Part shown: positions 1 through 8,549 of the stretch, piece by piece
Layout: each line of letters opens with the position of its first letter
How positions within the stretch are numbered: position 1 is the stretch's first letter
Assembly (NCBI RefSeq): GCF_001945445.1
Contig: NZ_MSXW01000046.1
Coordinates: 1-64,000 of the forward strand
DNA from: Pseudomonas sp. PA27(2017)
GTDB taxonomy: Bacteria; Pseudomonadota; Gammaproteobacteria; Pseudomonadales; Pseudomonadaceae
Direction of reading: 5' to 3'
Length of the DNA: 64,000 nucleotides
Notes under the pieces: generated by a model
The model's database searches: none
Seen by the model: the letters and a program-made list of their open reading frames with translations, nothing else
What the model was told of the DNA's origin: nothing
Translations under genes and position numbers: made by a program

Positions 1-10
1 GCCACACCTT

Positions 11-617
11 TCTTGCTTGCCCAAGAAAGGTGTGCCAAAGAAGGGCACCCCGACATCCGGGTTTCGCTGCGCGAAACTTCCCTCGCTCCGGCGCCGCTCC
101 GGGGGCCGGCTTACATGGGCCATCCCTGGCCCATTAAGCCTCTCGCCGTATCCATGCGGCTCGTCCCCCTACGCGACACCTACACTCGGCCTCCTGACGG
201 GACCGGACCGCGAGCTTGCAAGATTTCTACAGGCTCAAGCTCGTCGGTGCCTGTTTTTGCTTTTGAGCTGCAATCGCACAGGCGACACCCAAGTCCCCTT
301 CAGCAGGCCGAATGGAATCGCCACGTAAGGGGCCGGGCGGGTAGCCATGAGCGACATGGATGTCGCGAGAGCTGCGATGGGCCAGGGATGGCCCTTCGTC
401 AGTGGGCCGCATCCGGTCGTGCCCCTGGAGTGGTGATGGAATGAGGGAACCCCGGCGCAGCAGGGCGGGGGCGCCTAGCCCGGATGGTGGGGTGCCCTTC
501 TCTTTGGTTACTTTCTCTTGGGCAAGCAAGAGCTACGAAGCGCAGCGAAGTAACAGCCGTAGGCTGGCCCGAAGGGTGAGCGCAGCGAATCAAGTGACTC
601 GCCCGTAAGGGGCGAAA
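11..617. repeat. Long imperfect inverted-repeat intergenic element
   Basis: The left end (11-60) is nearly the reverse complement of 481-532; both contain TTGCTTGCCCAAGA and AAGGGCACCCC. A second matched pair lies inside: GGGCCATCCCTGGCCC at 117-132 and its exact reverse complement at 379-394. Weaker symmetry continues toward the centre, and a small hairpin (TCGCCC/GGGCGA type) sits near 602-616. The whole stretch could therefore fold on itself over about 520 bases. Short open frames here on both strands look like by-products of the repeat. I recall similar gene-free elements scattered in Pseudomonas and Xanthomonas genomes, but I cannot confirm copies elsewhere. 618-780 shows nothing else except a weak hairpin. 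Confidence 0.7.
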
Positions 618-747
618 CCCATCAGGCCAGGCGGCATGCTAATGGAGAGTGCCAAGTCATCGGCAGCGCACACTGATTTGCCAGCCCAGTCTCAACCAGG
701 CGCTTCCCAACAGCGGGAAGAACCTTTATCTGGCTCGCTGGAAAAGG

Positions 748-775
748 CGACGCAGCGGATGCCGCATCGCTCTTG
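748..775 (-). terminator. Weak hairpin after the polysaccharide operon
   Basis: Read on the minus strand, a bulged GC stem is followed by TTTTCC, just past the stop of the pyruvyl transferase gene. The stem is imperfect, so termination here is only plausible. Confidence 0.3.
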
Positions 776-780
776 TACGT

Positions 781-1974
781 TTAACGCCCTGCGGTAACCG
801 CGACCGGCTTCTCGCTACCCACGCTGCGGCCCTGCTGGATCAGCGCGAACACCTCGTTCCACATCGCCTGGGTACGGGTCTTCAGCTCCGCGGAGTGCGC
901 GTTCAAGCGCGCAGACAGCGCCTGCATCTGCACCGGATCGGTAAGGTTGTCGAGGGCGCGGTTCAGCTCCTCGTCGCTCAGGTTGATGTCCAGTACGCCT
1001 TCGGAGAATCCGTAGTCGGCGAACAGCATCTGGTACTTGTGGCTCCAGCCGGTGGCCAGCGACGGCACGCCCTGTGACAGCGCACTGACCAGGCCGTGGA
1101 AGCGGCTGCCCAGGGTGCCGCGGCAAGCACCAAGGATGCCCTTGATGGCCAGCGGATCGGTCTCGCGCAGGATCGGCAATCCCCCTACGGCTCTGGAGAC
1201 CTGCTCGGCCAGACGCGCATCGCCCTCGCCTTCGTGGATCAGCAGGAACGGCTTGGCGCCACGCTCGACCAGCGCCTTGGCAGCGCGCTCGAGGAACGGC
1301 GCATAGCCCTTGGCGATGCTGTCGTTGGTCTTGTCGAGCATGCGGCAGTTGGGTACCAGGCAGATCTGATGAATTTCGGGGTCGAAATAGTCCGGCACCG
1401 GGCCCGAGATCAGGTTGGTGAAATCCGGGGCGATCTTGATGTTGTCGCGCTCGCCGACGATCTCGGTCAGGTAATCGTAGGAAATCTGTTCCCGGGCGAA
1501 GATCAGGTCGCAGTTGTCGACGAACGCCTTCACCGCCTCGCGGCTGCGCGGGTCACGGAACGGGCCGAACGCCTGGGGCAGCAGAATCACTTTGGAGCCC
1601 TGCTTCTTCCAGCGCTGGCTGGAGCGCGCCAGTTCCTCGGACAGATCCGGGCCCCACTGGTCGCTGTAGGCGAAGCCGGCGGCGTCCAGCACCACGTTGA
1701 TATCCTTGTCGAGCACGATGCCGTACTGCTCGCGAATGCCAGCCGGTACCAGCGCCGCCAGGTCGCCGAACGGGATGCCCTTACGCCACAGCCAGGCCTT
1801 CTGATACAGCCCCAGAGAGGCGCGATTGAAATAGGGATAGGGGCTATTGGCCCGGCCGGGCTCCATCACCACCTTGGCAGCCGGCACGTTCTTGCGCACT
1901 TGCTGCAGGGCGGCGTGCAGCATCAGCGCAGCCCCCTTGTTGACGAAACCGGCTTTGCGAATCTCGACGTACAT
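781..1974 (-). CDS. Polysaccharide pyruvyl transferase family protein
   Basis: A 397-residue protein of the polysaccharide pyruvyl transferase (WcaK/CsaB-like) family, which transfers a pyruvyl ketal from phosphoenolpyruvate to sugars of surface polymers. Family features visible are the central LLPQAFGPF segment, the following FAREQISYDYL stretch, and the late SRFHGLVSALSQG motif that carries the conserved histidine. I chose the ATG at 1974 because AGGAGA lies 8 bases upstream; a start at 1995 would overlap the flippase gene and lacks such a site. It is the last gene of a three-gene minus-strand operon, one base from the flippase stop. The acceptor sugar cannot be inferred, since no glycosyltransferase lies nearby. 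Confidence 0.85.
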   Translation of the reverse strand: MYVEIRKAGFVNKGAALMLHAALQQVRKNVPAAKVVMEPGRANSPYPYFNRASLGLYQKAWLWRKGIPFGDLAALVPAGIREQYGIVLDKDINVVLDAAGFAYSDQWGPDLSEELARSSQRWKKQGSKVILLPQAFGPFRDPRSREAVKAFVDNCDLIFAREQISYDYLTEIVGERDNIKIAPDFTNLISGPVPDYFDPEIHQICLVPNCRMLDKTNDSIAKGYAPFLERAAKALVERGAKPFLLIHEGEGDARLAEQVSRAVGGLPILRETDPLAIKGILGACRGTLGSRFHGLVSALSQGVPSLATGWSHKYQMLFADYGFSEGVLDINLSDEELNRALDNLTDPVQMQALSARLNAHSAELKTRTQAMWNEVFALIQQGRSVGSEKPVAVTAGR

Positions 1975-1975
1975 A

Positions 1976-3292
1976 TCACGTTCTCCTGAATTCACGAATC
2001 AACTGGGGCACGCTTAGGAACACGTGCAGGCAAATACTCTTGGTCATCATGATGAACAGCGGCCGTGTCTTGCGTGACAGCAGCAAGCTCACGTAACCGG
2101 CGATGGAATAGGAAATCAGCGTCGCCCAGGCCGAACCGACCACACCGTGACTCTGGATGAGGTAGTAATTGAGCACGATGTTGCTCAGCGCGCCGAGGCC
2201 CTGGGTGACCAGGGAAAAGATGAAGGCCTCCTCGATGATGATCCACTTGCTGAACAGCGCACGCATGAACACGAAGGTCGCGGCGAAGATGTGGATTGCC
2301 AGCACCGGGCCGGCATCGGCGTACTGGACGCCATACAGGACGTGCACGATCCAGTCGGAAAGGAAGAACACCACCACGGCCAGGGCGAAGGCCATGAAGA
2401 ACAGCACGTCCAGCGCCACCTGCATGAAGCGGTTGTAGCCGGCGGTATCGGTCTTGTGCAGGTCGATCATCTTCGGGAAGACCGACGCCATGAGAATGGT
2501 CGGGATCAGGTACCAGGCCTCGGACAACCGCGACGCCGCCGAGTACACGCCCACGGCGTATTCGCCGAGCATGTACTGCAGCATGATCTGGTCGACCTTG
2601 AGGTAGATCACCGCCGACAGTGAGCCCAGGAAGATGAGGAAACTCTTTTTGAGCAGGGTCTTGCCCAATGGCCAGGAAAAGTCGAAGCGGAAATCGCGCT
2701 TGAGCATCACCGCGTAGCTGACCAGGATCGCCGAGGTGACCATGACCACCACCACGTGAGCCAGGGCGATGTACACCAGGCCCGCGCCGGCGATGGCCAG
2801 AATCATCTTCAGGCCGTTGCCGCCCAGCTGGCCGACGAAGCCGGCGACCGCCGCGTACTTGGCCTGCACCCGCGCCTGGAACCAGTCGATGAGCATTTCG
2901 AACGGGGTGAAGAACAGCGCCAGGGCGGTGAACAGCAGCACCAGGAAGTTCTGGTCGTTACCGAACAGGTAGGTGCTCATCATGATCGCGAAGGCGATCA
3001 CCGAGCAGCCCACCTTGATCACGAATACCGTGGAGAGAATCTGGTCTTCGTTGTCCGGGTTGCTGCGCAGCTCCTTGACCACCAGACCAGTGAGCCCCAG
3101 GTGCACGACGATGCTGAGCAGTCCCAACAGCGCCAGCGCATAATTCAGGTAACCGAAATCCTCGGGCCCCAGGTAGCGCGCCAGCACCACCGTGGTGGCC
3201 AGGCCGATGGCCAGCATGAGGAATTTCTCGGCCAGCATCCAGCCGGAATTGAGGAGGTACTTCATACCCTCCTGGACACGCGAGGCACTCAT
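1976..3292 (-). CDS. Oligosaccharide flippase (Wzx-like, MATE/MOP superfamily)
   Basis: A 438-residue polytopic membrane protein with about 12 to 14 hydrophobic helices. The N-terminal segment with LARYLGPEDFGYLNYALALLG is typical of polysaccharide biosynthesis flippases, which move lipid-linked repeat units across the inner membrane. The start overlaps the end of the nitroreductase-like gene by 4 bases (ATGA), so the two are probably translationally coupled. The next gene is a pyruvyl transferase, which supports a role in export of a pyruvylated or similar glycan. A repeat-unit polymerase and glycosyltransferases are absent from the window. Confidence 0.85.
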   Translation of the reverse strand: MSASRVQEGMKYLLNSGWMLAEKFLMLAIGLATTVVLARYLGPEDFGYLNYALALLGLLSIVVHLGLTGLVVKELRSNPDNEDQILSTVFVIKVGCSVIAFAIMMSTYLFGNDQNFLVLLFTALALFFTPFEMLIDWFQARVQAKYAAVAGFVGQLGGNGLKMILAIAGAGLVYIALAHVVVVMVTSAILVSYAVMLKRDFRFDFSWPLGKTLLKKSFLIFLGSLSAVIYLKVDQIMLQYMLGEYAVGVYSAASRLSEAWYLIPTILMASVFPKMIDLHKTDTAGYNRFMQVALDVLFFMAFALAVVVFFLSDWIVHVLYGVQYADAGPVLAIHIFAATFVFMRALFSKWIIIEEAFIFSLVTQGLGALSNIVLNYYLIQSHGVVGSAWATLISYSIAGYVSLLLSRKTRPLFIMMTKSICLHVFLSVPQLIREFRRT

Positions 3293-4398
3293 CGAGCGGG
3301 CGACTCCAGACGCATGTAGCTGCGGGCTTCCTCCAGCGAGAGCTTCTGCGAGTAAGGCACCAGGCCGGTATCAGCGGCGTAGCCAAGGGAAATGAACATC
3401 ACGATGCGCTCATCCGCGTCGAGCTTGAGAAGCTTGGCCGCCGCCTCTTCGCGCTCGGGAATGTCCGGCCAGTTGATCGAGCAGGACGACACGCCCTGGG
3501 TCTCCAGCGCGAACATGAAGGACATCGCCGCCAGGGCGCCATCGATGTAGATCACGTGGCGATCACGGACGTGGGGGTAGGCGCGCAGGCGGCCGACCAC
3601 GGCGACGATGGCCGGGAAGTTGTGATCGAAGCCAGCCACCCCCATGGGCAGGCGCGAGGCCTGGGCCACCGAAGCGGGGTCATCGAACACCACGAAGCGA
3701 TAAGGCTGGCGGTTACAGGCACTCGGCGACTGCACGGCGACTTCCACGGCCTTGTCGATCACCTCGCGCGGCACCGGGCAATCCTGCTGATACCAGCGCA
3801 CCGAGCGACGCTTCATCGCCAGTTGACGCATGGCGGTGAAATCCACGCTGGGCGTGCTCACGTCGGCGGCGAACGGCACGCGCTCTGCGTCCGGATGACG
3901 CAAGGTTTCCGGCGAGCCACTGGGGCGCTCGAAACGGGCGAACTTTTCGCGGGCACGGTTGAGCACCGGGTGATCACCGGTGACGGCGAAGTACTCGGCG
4001 AGCACGTCATGGGCCCAGCTGACCTCGTCACGATCCACGTTGCCGTTGAGCGAGGCGATGTAGCTGTCCACGGTGTCATTGATGTAGTCGAGGGCGAACA
4101 CCTGGCGCCGCGGCTGCATGATCAGGCCCTTCTCGATGCGGTGCACGGCGCGACGCAGGAAGTAGTTCACCGGCTCGGCGCCGGAGAGGTTCTGCTCATG
4201 CTGCAGATGGCCGACCACTACCGCATAGGCTTCGCGGTCGAAGGCCGAGGAGAAGAACGAGTAATGGAAACGGCGCAACATGGCCGAGCGCGACAGCGCG
4301 CGGATCCAGCCCATGGCAAGTTTCTTCTGCAAGGCCTTGAGGTTATCGATACTGTCCCGCGGCAAGACCTTCTTGAGGGATTCCTTCAACATTTTCAT
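3289..4398 (-). CDS. Nitroreductase-family protein of a polysaccharide operon
   Basis: 369 residues. The C-terminal half (about 185-345) is a nitroreductase-like flavin domain, recognisable from KRRSVRWY near 193 and the following SPSACNRQPYRF segment that normally contacts FMN. The first 170 or so residues form an extension not found in stand-alone nitroreductases; it has no obvious signal peptide. Such long nitroreductase-like proteins occur next to flippase and pyruvyl transferase genes, so a redox step in glycan making is a reasonable inference, but the substrate is unknown. It is the first gene of the operon; the promoter should lie within 4399-4500. Confidence 0.75.
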   Translation of the reverse strand: MKMLKESLKKVLPRDSIDNLKALQKKLAMGWIRALSRSAMLRRFHYSFFSSAFDREAYAVVVGHLQHEQNLSGAEPVNYFLRRAVHRIEKGLIMQPRRQVFALDYINDTVDSYIASLNGNVDRDEVSWAHDVLAEYFAVTGDHPVLNRAREKFARFERPSGSPETLRHPDAERVPFAADVSTPSVDFTAMRQLAMKRRSVRWYQQDCPVPREVIDKAVEVAVQSPSACNRQPYRFVVFDDPASVAQASRLPMGVAGFDHNFPAIVAVVGRLRAYPHVRDRHVIYIDGALAAMSFMFALETQGVSSCSINWPDIPEREEAAAKLLKLDADERIVMFISLGYAADTGLVPYSQKLSLEEARSYMRLESPAR

Positions 4399-4793
4399 AG
4401 GCTGTGATTACCGTTCAATGGTTAATATCTCCCCCACAATCGCCGTAACGGTACGGCGACACTCGATTGATGGACGCTGGCAGTTAGCAACCGAACCGCA
4501 CGCATCTGCACACCCGTGAATGCTCATCGAGGTCGTGCAGAGAGCAGCATCCCTTCCCTTGGCAACCCACCGCACGCACTGCTCCTCGGTTCGGGCGCAG
4601 GCATAAAAAACGGCTTCTGGTGCTGCAACGGTTCGACATCCAACCCGGTGCTTCGAGGGTGTTGGAGGCGGCGTTCTGGGGTGCCGCTATTCGTTGTCAG
4701 GGTTTAGGACTACGGAGCAACGCTTTGATTCCGCATCCGCATGCTTTGCGTGAAAAAAGTTGCCGAAAGGCCGTGGCAGCGCGCCGCGAGCGC
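4399..4793. other. Intergenic region between the polysaccharide and KaiC operons
   Basis: About 395 bases between the first gene of the polysaccharide operon and the end of the hybrid kinase gene. It should contain the polysaccharide operon promoter. The only structure seen is a perfect 7-base palindrome at 4441-4458. No credible gene, and no clear terminator for the kinase operon. Confidence 0.6.
4441..4458. promoter_or_regulatory. Short palindrome upstream of the polysaccharide operon
   Basis: CGCCGTA and TACGGCG flank a 4-base centre, about 45 bases upstream of the first gene of the operon. It may be an operator or a small hairpin; no known regulator motif was recognised. Confidence 0.3.
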
Positions 4794-6299
4794 TCAGGAT
4801 CGCCCCGGCAGAAGCTCGCCAAGGGTCTCGCCCAGCTCACGCATGGAGAATGGTTTGGCGATGCTTTTCAGCGCAGGCGCCGCAGCCAGTTGGCCGATAT
4901 CCGATGCAGCGACGACCAGCAGAACCGACAATCCGGGGCGTACGCCCTGCGCCGCCTTGGCTAGCTGAACACCGCTGATCCCGGGCAGGCTGACATCGGT
5001 AATCAACAGGTCGAACGCCTCGCGATCGAGCAGATCGAGCGCTGCCTGCGGGTCGGCGGCATTGACCAGATCATGGCCGCGTTCGGCCGCTACCTCGCCA
5101 ACCAACAGGCAAACCGACGAATCGCTCTCGACCAGCAGAATGCGCGACTGCGCCAGTGGTGCCTCGCTGGCTGGCCTGTCGGCCTCGCGGGCCGGCGTCT
5201 CGACCACAGGCAGGTACAGACGCACCGTGGTACCTACCGCAGGCTCACTGTGAATGGTCACCTGGCCGCCGCTCTGGCGTGCGAAGCCATGCACCATGGG
5301 CAGCCCCAGGCCGCTGCCCTGACCGACCGATTTGGTGGTGAAGAAAGGATCGAAGACCCGCTCCAGGGTCTCACTGCTCATGCCGCTGCCGGTATCCGAC
5401 AGGGCGATCAGCAGATAGCGGCCGGCTTTCAGATCCGGCAAGGCCGCACGGTTTTCCTGCTGCAGATCGACGAGCGACGTATGCAGGCCGATCTGCCCGC
5501 CGCCCGGCATGGCATCACGGGCATTGACGGCCAGGCTGAGCATCGCACTTTCCAGCTGCCGTGCATCGGCAAGCACGCGCACGGCGCCATGCCGATAGTC
5601 GCCCTGCAGGGAGATGCCATCGCCGATGGAACGCCTGATCAACGCCTCGAGCGATACCAACAGTGGCCCCACTTCGACGGGTCGCGCCTCCAGCGGCTGA
5701 CGATGGGAAAGCGTCAGCAAGCGCTGGGTCAGCGCACTGGCGCGGTCGGCGGAAATACTGGCAGCCTCGATGAAGCGCGGCAGATCATCGAAGCGCCCGA
5801 CGGCCACGTGCCGTTTCATGATGTCGAGCGCGCCGATGACGCCAGTCAGCATGTTGTTGAAGTCATGGGCCACACCATCGACTACCGATTCGACGGCGTC
5901 CATCCGCTGGCTCTGCTGCTGGGCCAGTTCCTCGTCAGACGAGCGTCGTTCAGAATCCGCTCGTGAGCGGCCCTTCAGCGCCATCACCGCGCTGCACAGG
6001 GCGCGAGCGGTGAAAGGTGGCTCCACTAGCAAGGTGGAGGCGCGGCCGGTCAGCGGTGGCAGCTGAGCGTGACCGGCAACGCCAAGAATCACGACCGGAA
6101 CGGCCGATTCGGCGAGCCGGGCAAGCTGCGCATCGTCCGCTCCAGCGAACATCTGTTCGGCCAGCAGCACGGTATCGACCCGCCCATCCAGGGCATCGAG
6201 CATTGCGCCAAGATCATGGACTACACGGCAGGTCGCGCCCAGGGGTTCGAGCAGCGGCATCAGTTGGCGGGACTCGTGGCTGCAGATCAGGATGCTCAT
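4794..6299 (-). CDS. Hybrid sensor histidine kinase/response regulator
   Basis: 501 residues from the ATG at 6299, which is preceded by GGGGAG at good spacing; an open frame extends to 6470 but without a clear binding site. Residues 1-105 resemble a receiver fold that has lost its phosphoacceptor aspartate (the matching strand reads LLAEQ). A dimerisation helix follows with the phosphoacceptor in GVAHDFNNML (His145), then an ATPase domain with GQGSGLGLP. The C-terminal receiver has its acceptor at Asp435 (LITDVSLPG) and Lys in AKPF. No membrane segment, so it should be cytoplasmic. It lies downstream of a receiver gene and a KaiC-like gene on the same strand, suggesting one phosphorelay. Confidence 0.85.
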   Translation of the reverse strand: MSILICSHESRQLMPLLEPLGATCRVVHDLGAMLDALDGRVDTVLLAEQMFAGADDAQLARLAESAVPVVILGVAGHAQLPPLTGRASTLLVEPPFTARALCSAVMALKGRSRADSERRSSDEELAQQQSQRMDAVESVVDGVAHDFNNMLTGVIGALDIMKRHVAVGRFDDLPRFIEAASISADRASALTQRLLTLSHRQPLEARPVEVGPLLVSLEALIRRSIGDGISLQGDYRHGAVRVLADARQLESAMLSLAVNARDAMPGGGQIGLHTSLVDLQQENRAALPDLKAGRYLLIALSDTGSGMSSETLERVFDPFFTTKSVGQGSGLGLPMVHGFARQSGGQVTIHSEPAVGTTVRLYLPVVETPAREADRPASEAPLAQSRILLVESDSSVCLLVGEVAAERGHDLVNAADPQAALDLLDREAFDLLITDVSLPGISGVQLAKAAQGVRPGLSVLLVVAASDIGQLAAAPALKSIAKPFSMRELGETLGELLPGRS

Positions 6300-6605
6300 C
6301 GACGGACTCCCCGCATCGACGCCAGTGCGCTGATGCAGCATGTGGGCGAACTTCTTGGCAGCACGCCCAGCAGTGACCAGACGATCACGGCCACCCATTC
6401 GCGATACCGACTTCGCGATGGGCAATCTGGCATCGACCGACGCCCGCCCTGCACCTTCATCCATGGACATCGCACTCTCGACACACGGCTCTATTCGGGG
6501 CGCATGAATACGCGCCTCGGCTTGCGCAGCGTTCGACCGCTACGGCCAAGAGGCGTTCCGCTTGTGAAGAGGAGAACGAGAGCGTTACCGGGCAGGTAAG
6601 TGCGA
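6300..6605. other. Gap between response regulator and hybrid kinase genes
   Basis: 306 bases if the kinase starts at 6299, or 135 if it starts at 6470. The open frame of the kinase continues through part of it, so a longer kinase remains possible. No independent gene, hairpin or motif was recognised. Confidence 0.5.
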
Positions 6606-6968
6606 TCAGCTCGGGCCGATCAGTTCCTTGACCTTGGCGATGACCAGATTGATGTCGAAGGGCTTGTCGAACACCGCGGCGAACAGCTCGGGGCTGGCGC
6701 GCCCGACGCTGCCCTGAGCGCCGCTCATGAGAATGATCGGCAGTTCCGCCGAGCCGGGCCTGGCGCGAACGGCCCGGGCGAATTCTAGACCATCCATGAC
6801 CGGCATCATGAAATCCGTGATCACCAACTCGGGGCGCTCACGGTCGAGCACCTCGAGGCCGCGACGACCATTGCTGGCCTTCACCACCATGTAGCCTTCG
6901 TCTTCCATGGCATAGCCGAGAATATCCGCTATCAGGTATTCGTCGTCGACTATCAGGATGGTTGTCAT
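6606..6968 (-). CDS. Single-domain response regulator
   Basis: A 120-residue stand-alone receiver (CheY/Spo0F-like). Acidic pocket Asp8-Asp9 (LIVDDE), phosphoacceptor Asp52 (VITDFMMP), switch Ser82 (LMSGA) and Lys102 (FDKPF) are all present. There is no output domain, so it must act by binding a partner or passing phosphate on. It starts 30 bases after the KaiC-like gene and lies between that gene and a hybrid kinase. The upstream kinase at 8550-9710 lacks a receiver of its own, so this protein is the natural candidate to receive its phosphate. Confidence 0.9.
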   Translation of the reverse strand: MTTILIVDDEYLIADILGYAMEDEGYMVVKASNGRRGLEVLDRERPELVITDFMMPVMDGLEFARAVRARPGSAELPIILMSGAQGSVGRASPELFAAVFDKPFDINLVIAKVKELIGPS

Positions 6969-6998
6969 AGTTTTTCGGCTCGGTCAGGCACACATGGC

Positions 6999-8441
6999 TC
7001 AGGCGTCCTGCGCAGGGACGGCATTGCCCGACAGCGCACCAGCCGCATGTCTGAAGGCCTTGCTGAGTTCAATACCATGATCACTGATGACCACTTCCAG
7101 GAGCGAGGGATCGTAACGGCTGTCCCTCATCTTAAGGATGGATAGGAGCCGCTTTAGTTCAGCGTCTTTTTCAACGAATCGCATGAGGATCAGGTTGTCG
7201 ACGATGCTCGACAACTCCGGCGCCGGCGCGTTGATCTCGGCGGCGAAAATGTCGCGCATTTCCCAGGTGGCGAACACCGTGACCCCCATGGCGCGCAATT
7301 GGCTCATCAATGCGCTGAAGAACTCGATCAGGCGCGCGCTGCCGGTGGCCAAACGGGCCATGCCGCCCAGGCTGTCGATATGCAGGCGTTTGATGCCCTT
7401 TTCGCGCACCGCCTTGATGACCCGTGCGCCTACACCATCGATCAGCCCTTCGGTAGTCGGCTGCCACATGATGTGCAGCGCGCCGCTGGCTTCCAGTGCA
7501 TTCAGGTCGATGCCCAGGGCCTGGGCCTTGAGGCGCAGGCGTTGCGGCGTTTCATAGAAGCCGAAATGCAGGCCCGGCTCCTCGGCGGTAGACTGCGCCA
7601 GGAAATTCAGTCCCAGGGTGGTCTTGCCGACGCCCGCCGGCCCCATGATCAGGGTGACCGACGATGCCGACAGGCCACCACCGACCAGGTCGTCCAGGCT
7701 GGGGATGCCACTGGAGACGCGCTGCAGCGTATCGCTGTCCGGTTGGCTCGGATGGCTGTAGAGGCTCTCCAGACGCGGATGAATGACCAGCCCGTCATCG
7801 GTGATCTCGCACTCGTGCAGGCCGGACAGGGCGCCGCTGCCGCGGGTTTTGCGCAGGTGAATGCGGCGCACCGAGCGGGCGCCGAACAGCTCTTCGCCCA
7901 GCTCGATCACGCCATCGACCATGGTGTGTTCGGGGCTGCCGTCGTCCAGCCGCGAGCTGGTCAGGAACAGCACCGTGCAGCCGGCGAAGGCAGCATGGCC
8001 CTGTAGTTCGGAGATGAACTTCTTGGTGTCGATCTGGTTCTCCGCCTTGGAGCGGGCGTTGAGCAGGCCGTCGACGATAAGCAAGGTGGCCTTCTGGCGA
8101 CTGATCTCGCGCCGCAGCAACTTGACGACTTCGTCGAGCCCCTCGTTTTCCAGCGTGTCGAAGGCGCTGACGAACTGGATCTCGGCGCCGACCTTGGTCG
8201 GGTCGAAGAAGGTCATCGTAGAAAGAAACTGAAAGAGCCTCTCATGGGACTCTGCCAGCAGAGTGGCCACCAGAACACGGCCCCCGTCGCGCACGTGGTT
8301 GAACGCGACCTGGTTGGCGAGAATCGTCTTGCCTGAGCCGGGGCGCCCCTGAACGATATAGGATGCACCGGCCACCAGACCGCCCTTCAACAGAGCGTCA
8401 AGTCCCTCGATCCCACTTTGAAGGCGTTGTAGCTGTTCCAA
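6999..8441 (-). CDS. KaiC-like double RecA-domain ATPase
   Basis: 480 residues with two KaiC domains in tandem, the arrangement of cyanobacterial circadian KaiC. Walker A motifs are GRPGSGKT (32-39) and GPAGVGKTT (267-275). At the position of the KaiC autophosphorylation pair (Ser431-Thr432) this protein has Ser411-Ser412 in LSSIVDN, followed by the FVEKDAE and KMRDSRYD segments of the CII domain. The paired catalytic glutamates are changed: LLAES in the first domain and FYETP in the second. The gene uses a TTG start at 8441. No kaiA or kaiB is present; partners in the operon are kinases and a receiver, so it is more likely a signalling hub than a clock. Confidence 0.88.
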   Translation of the reverse strand: MEQLQRLQSGIEGLDALLKGGLVAGASYIVQGRPGSGKTILANQVAFNHVRDGGRVLVATLLAESHERLFQFLSTMTFFDPTKVGAEIQFVSAFDTLENEGLDEVVKLLRREISRQKATLLIVDGLLNARSKAENQIDTKKFISELQGHAAFAGCTVLFLTSSRLDDGSPEHTMVDGVIELGEELFGARSVRRIHLRKTRGSGALSGLHECEITDDGLVIHPRLESLYSHPSQPDSDTLQRVSSGIPSLDDLVGGGLSASSVTLIMGPAGVGKTTLGLNFLAQSTAEEPGLHFGFYETPQRLRLKAQALGIDLNALEASGALHIMWQPTTEGLIDGVGARVIKAVREKGIKRLHIDSLGGMARLATGSARLIEFFSALMSQLRAMGVTVFATWEMRDIFAAEINAPAPELSSIVDNLILMRFVEKDAELKRLLSILKMRDSRYDPSLLEVVISDHGIELSKAFRHAAGALSGNAVPAQDA

Positions 8442-8549
8442 GATCTGGCTTGCCTCAGTCGAATTTACGCAAATATGGCCTGGGTCGACATACGCATTTC
8501 CCAGGCCCCGCAGCGCTGGCTGAAAAGGTGATTGGCGATACTACCATGT

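Noticed and set aside
13..608. Several short open frames on both strands at the window start
   Set aside because: They lie in the inverted-repeat element, overlap one another in several phases, lack ribosome sites and resemble no protein family.
6999..8441. KaiC-like gene considered as a DnaB or RadA relative
   Set aside because: The two KaiC-type RecA domains and the CII C-terminal segment fit KaiC; zinc finger and Lon-like parts of RadA are absent.
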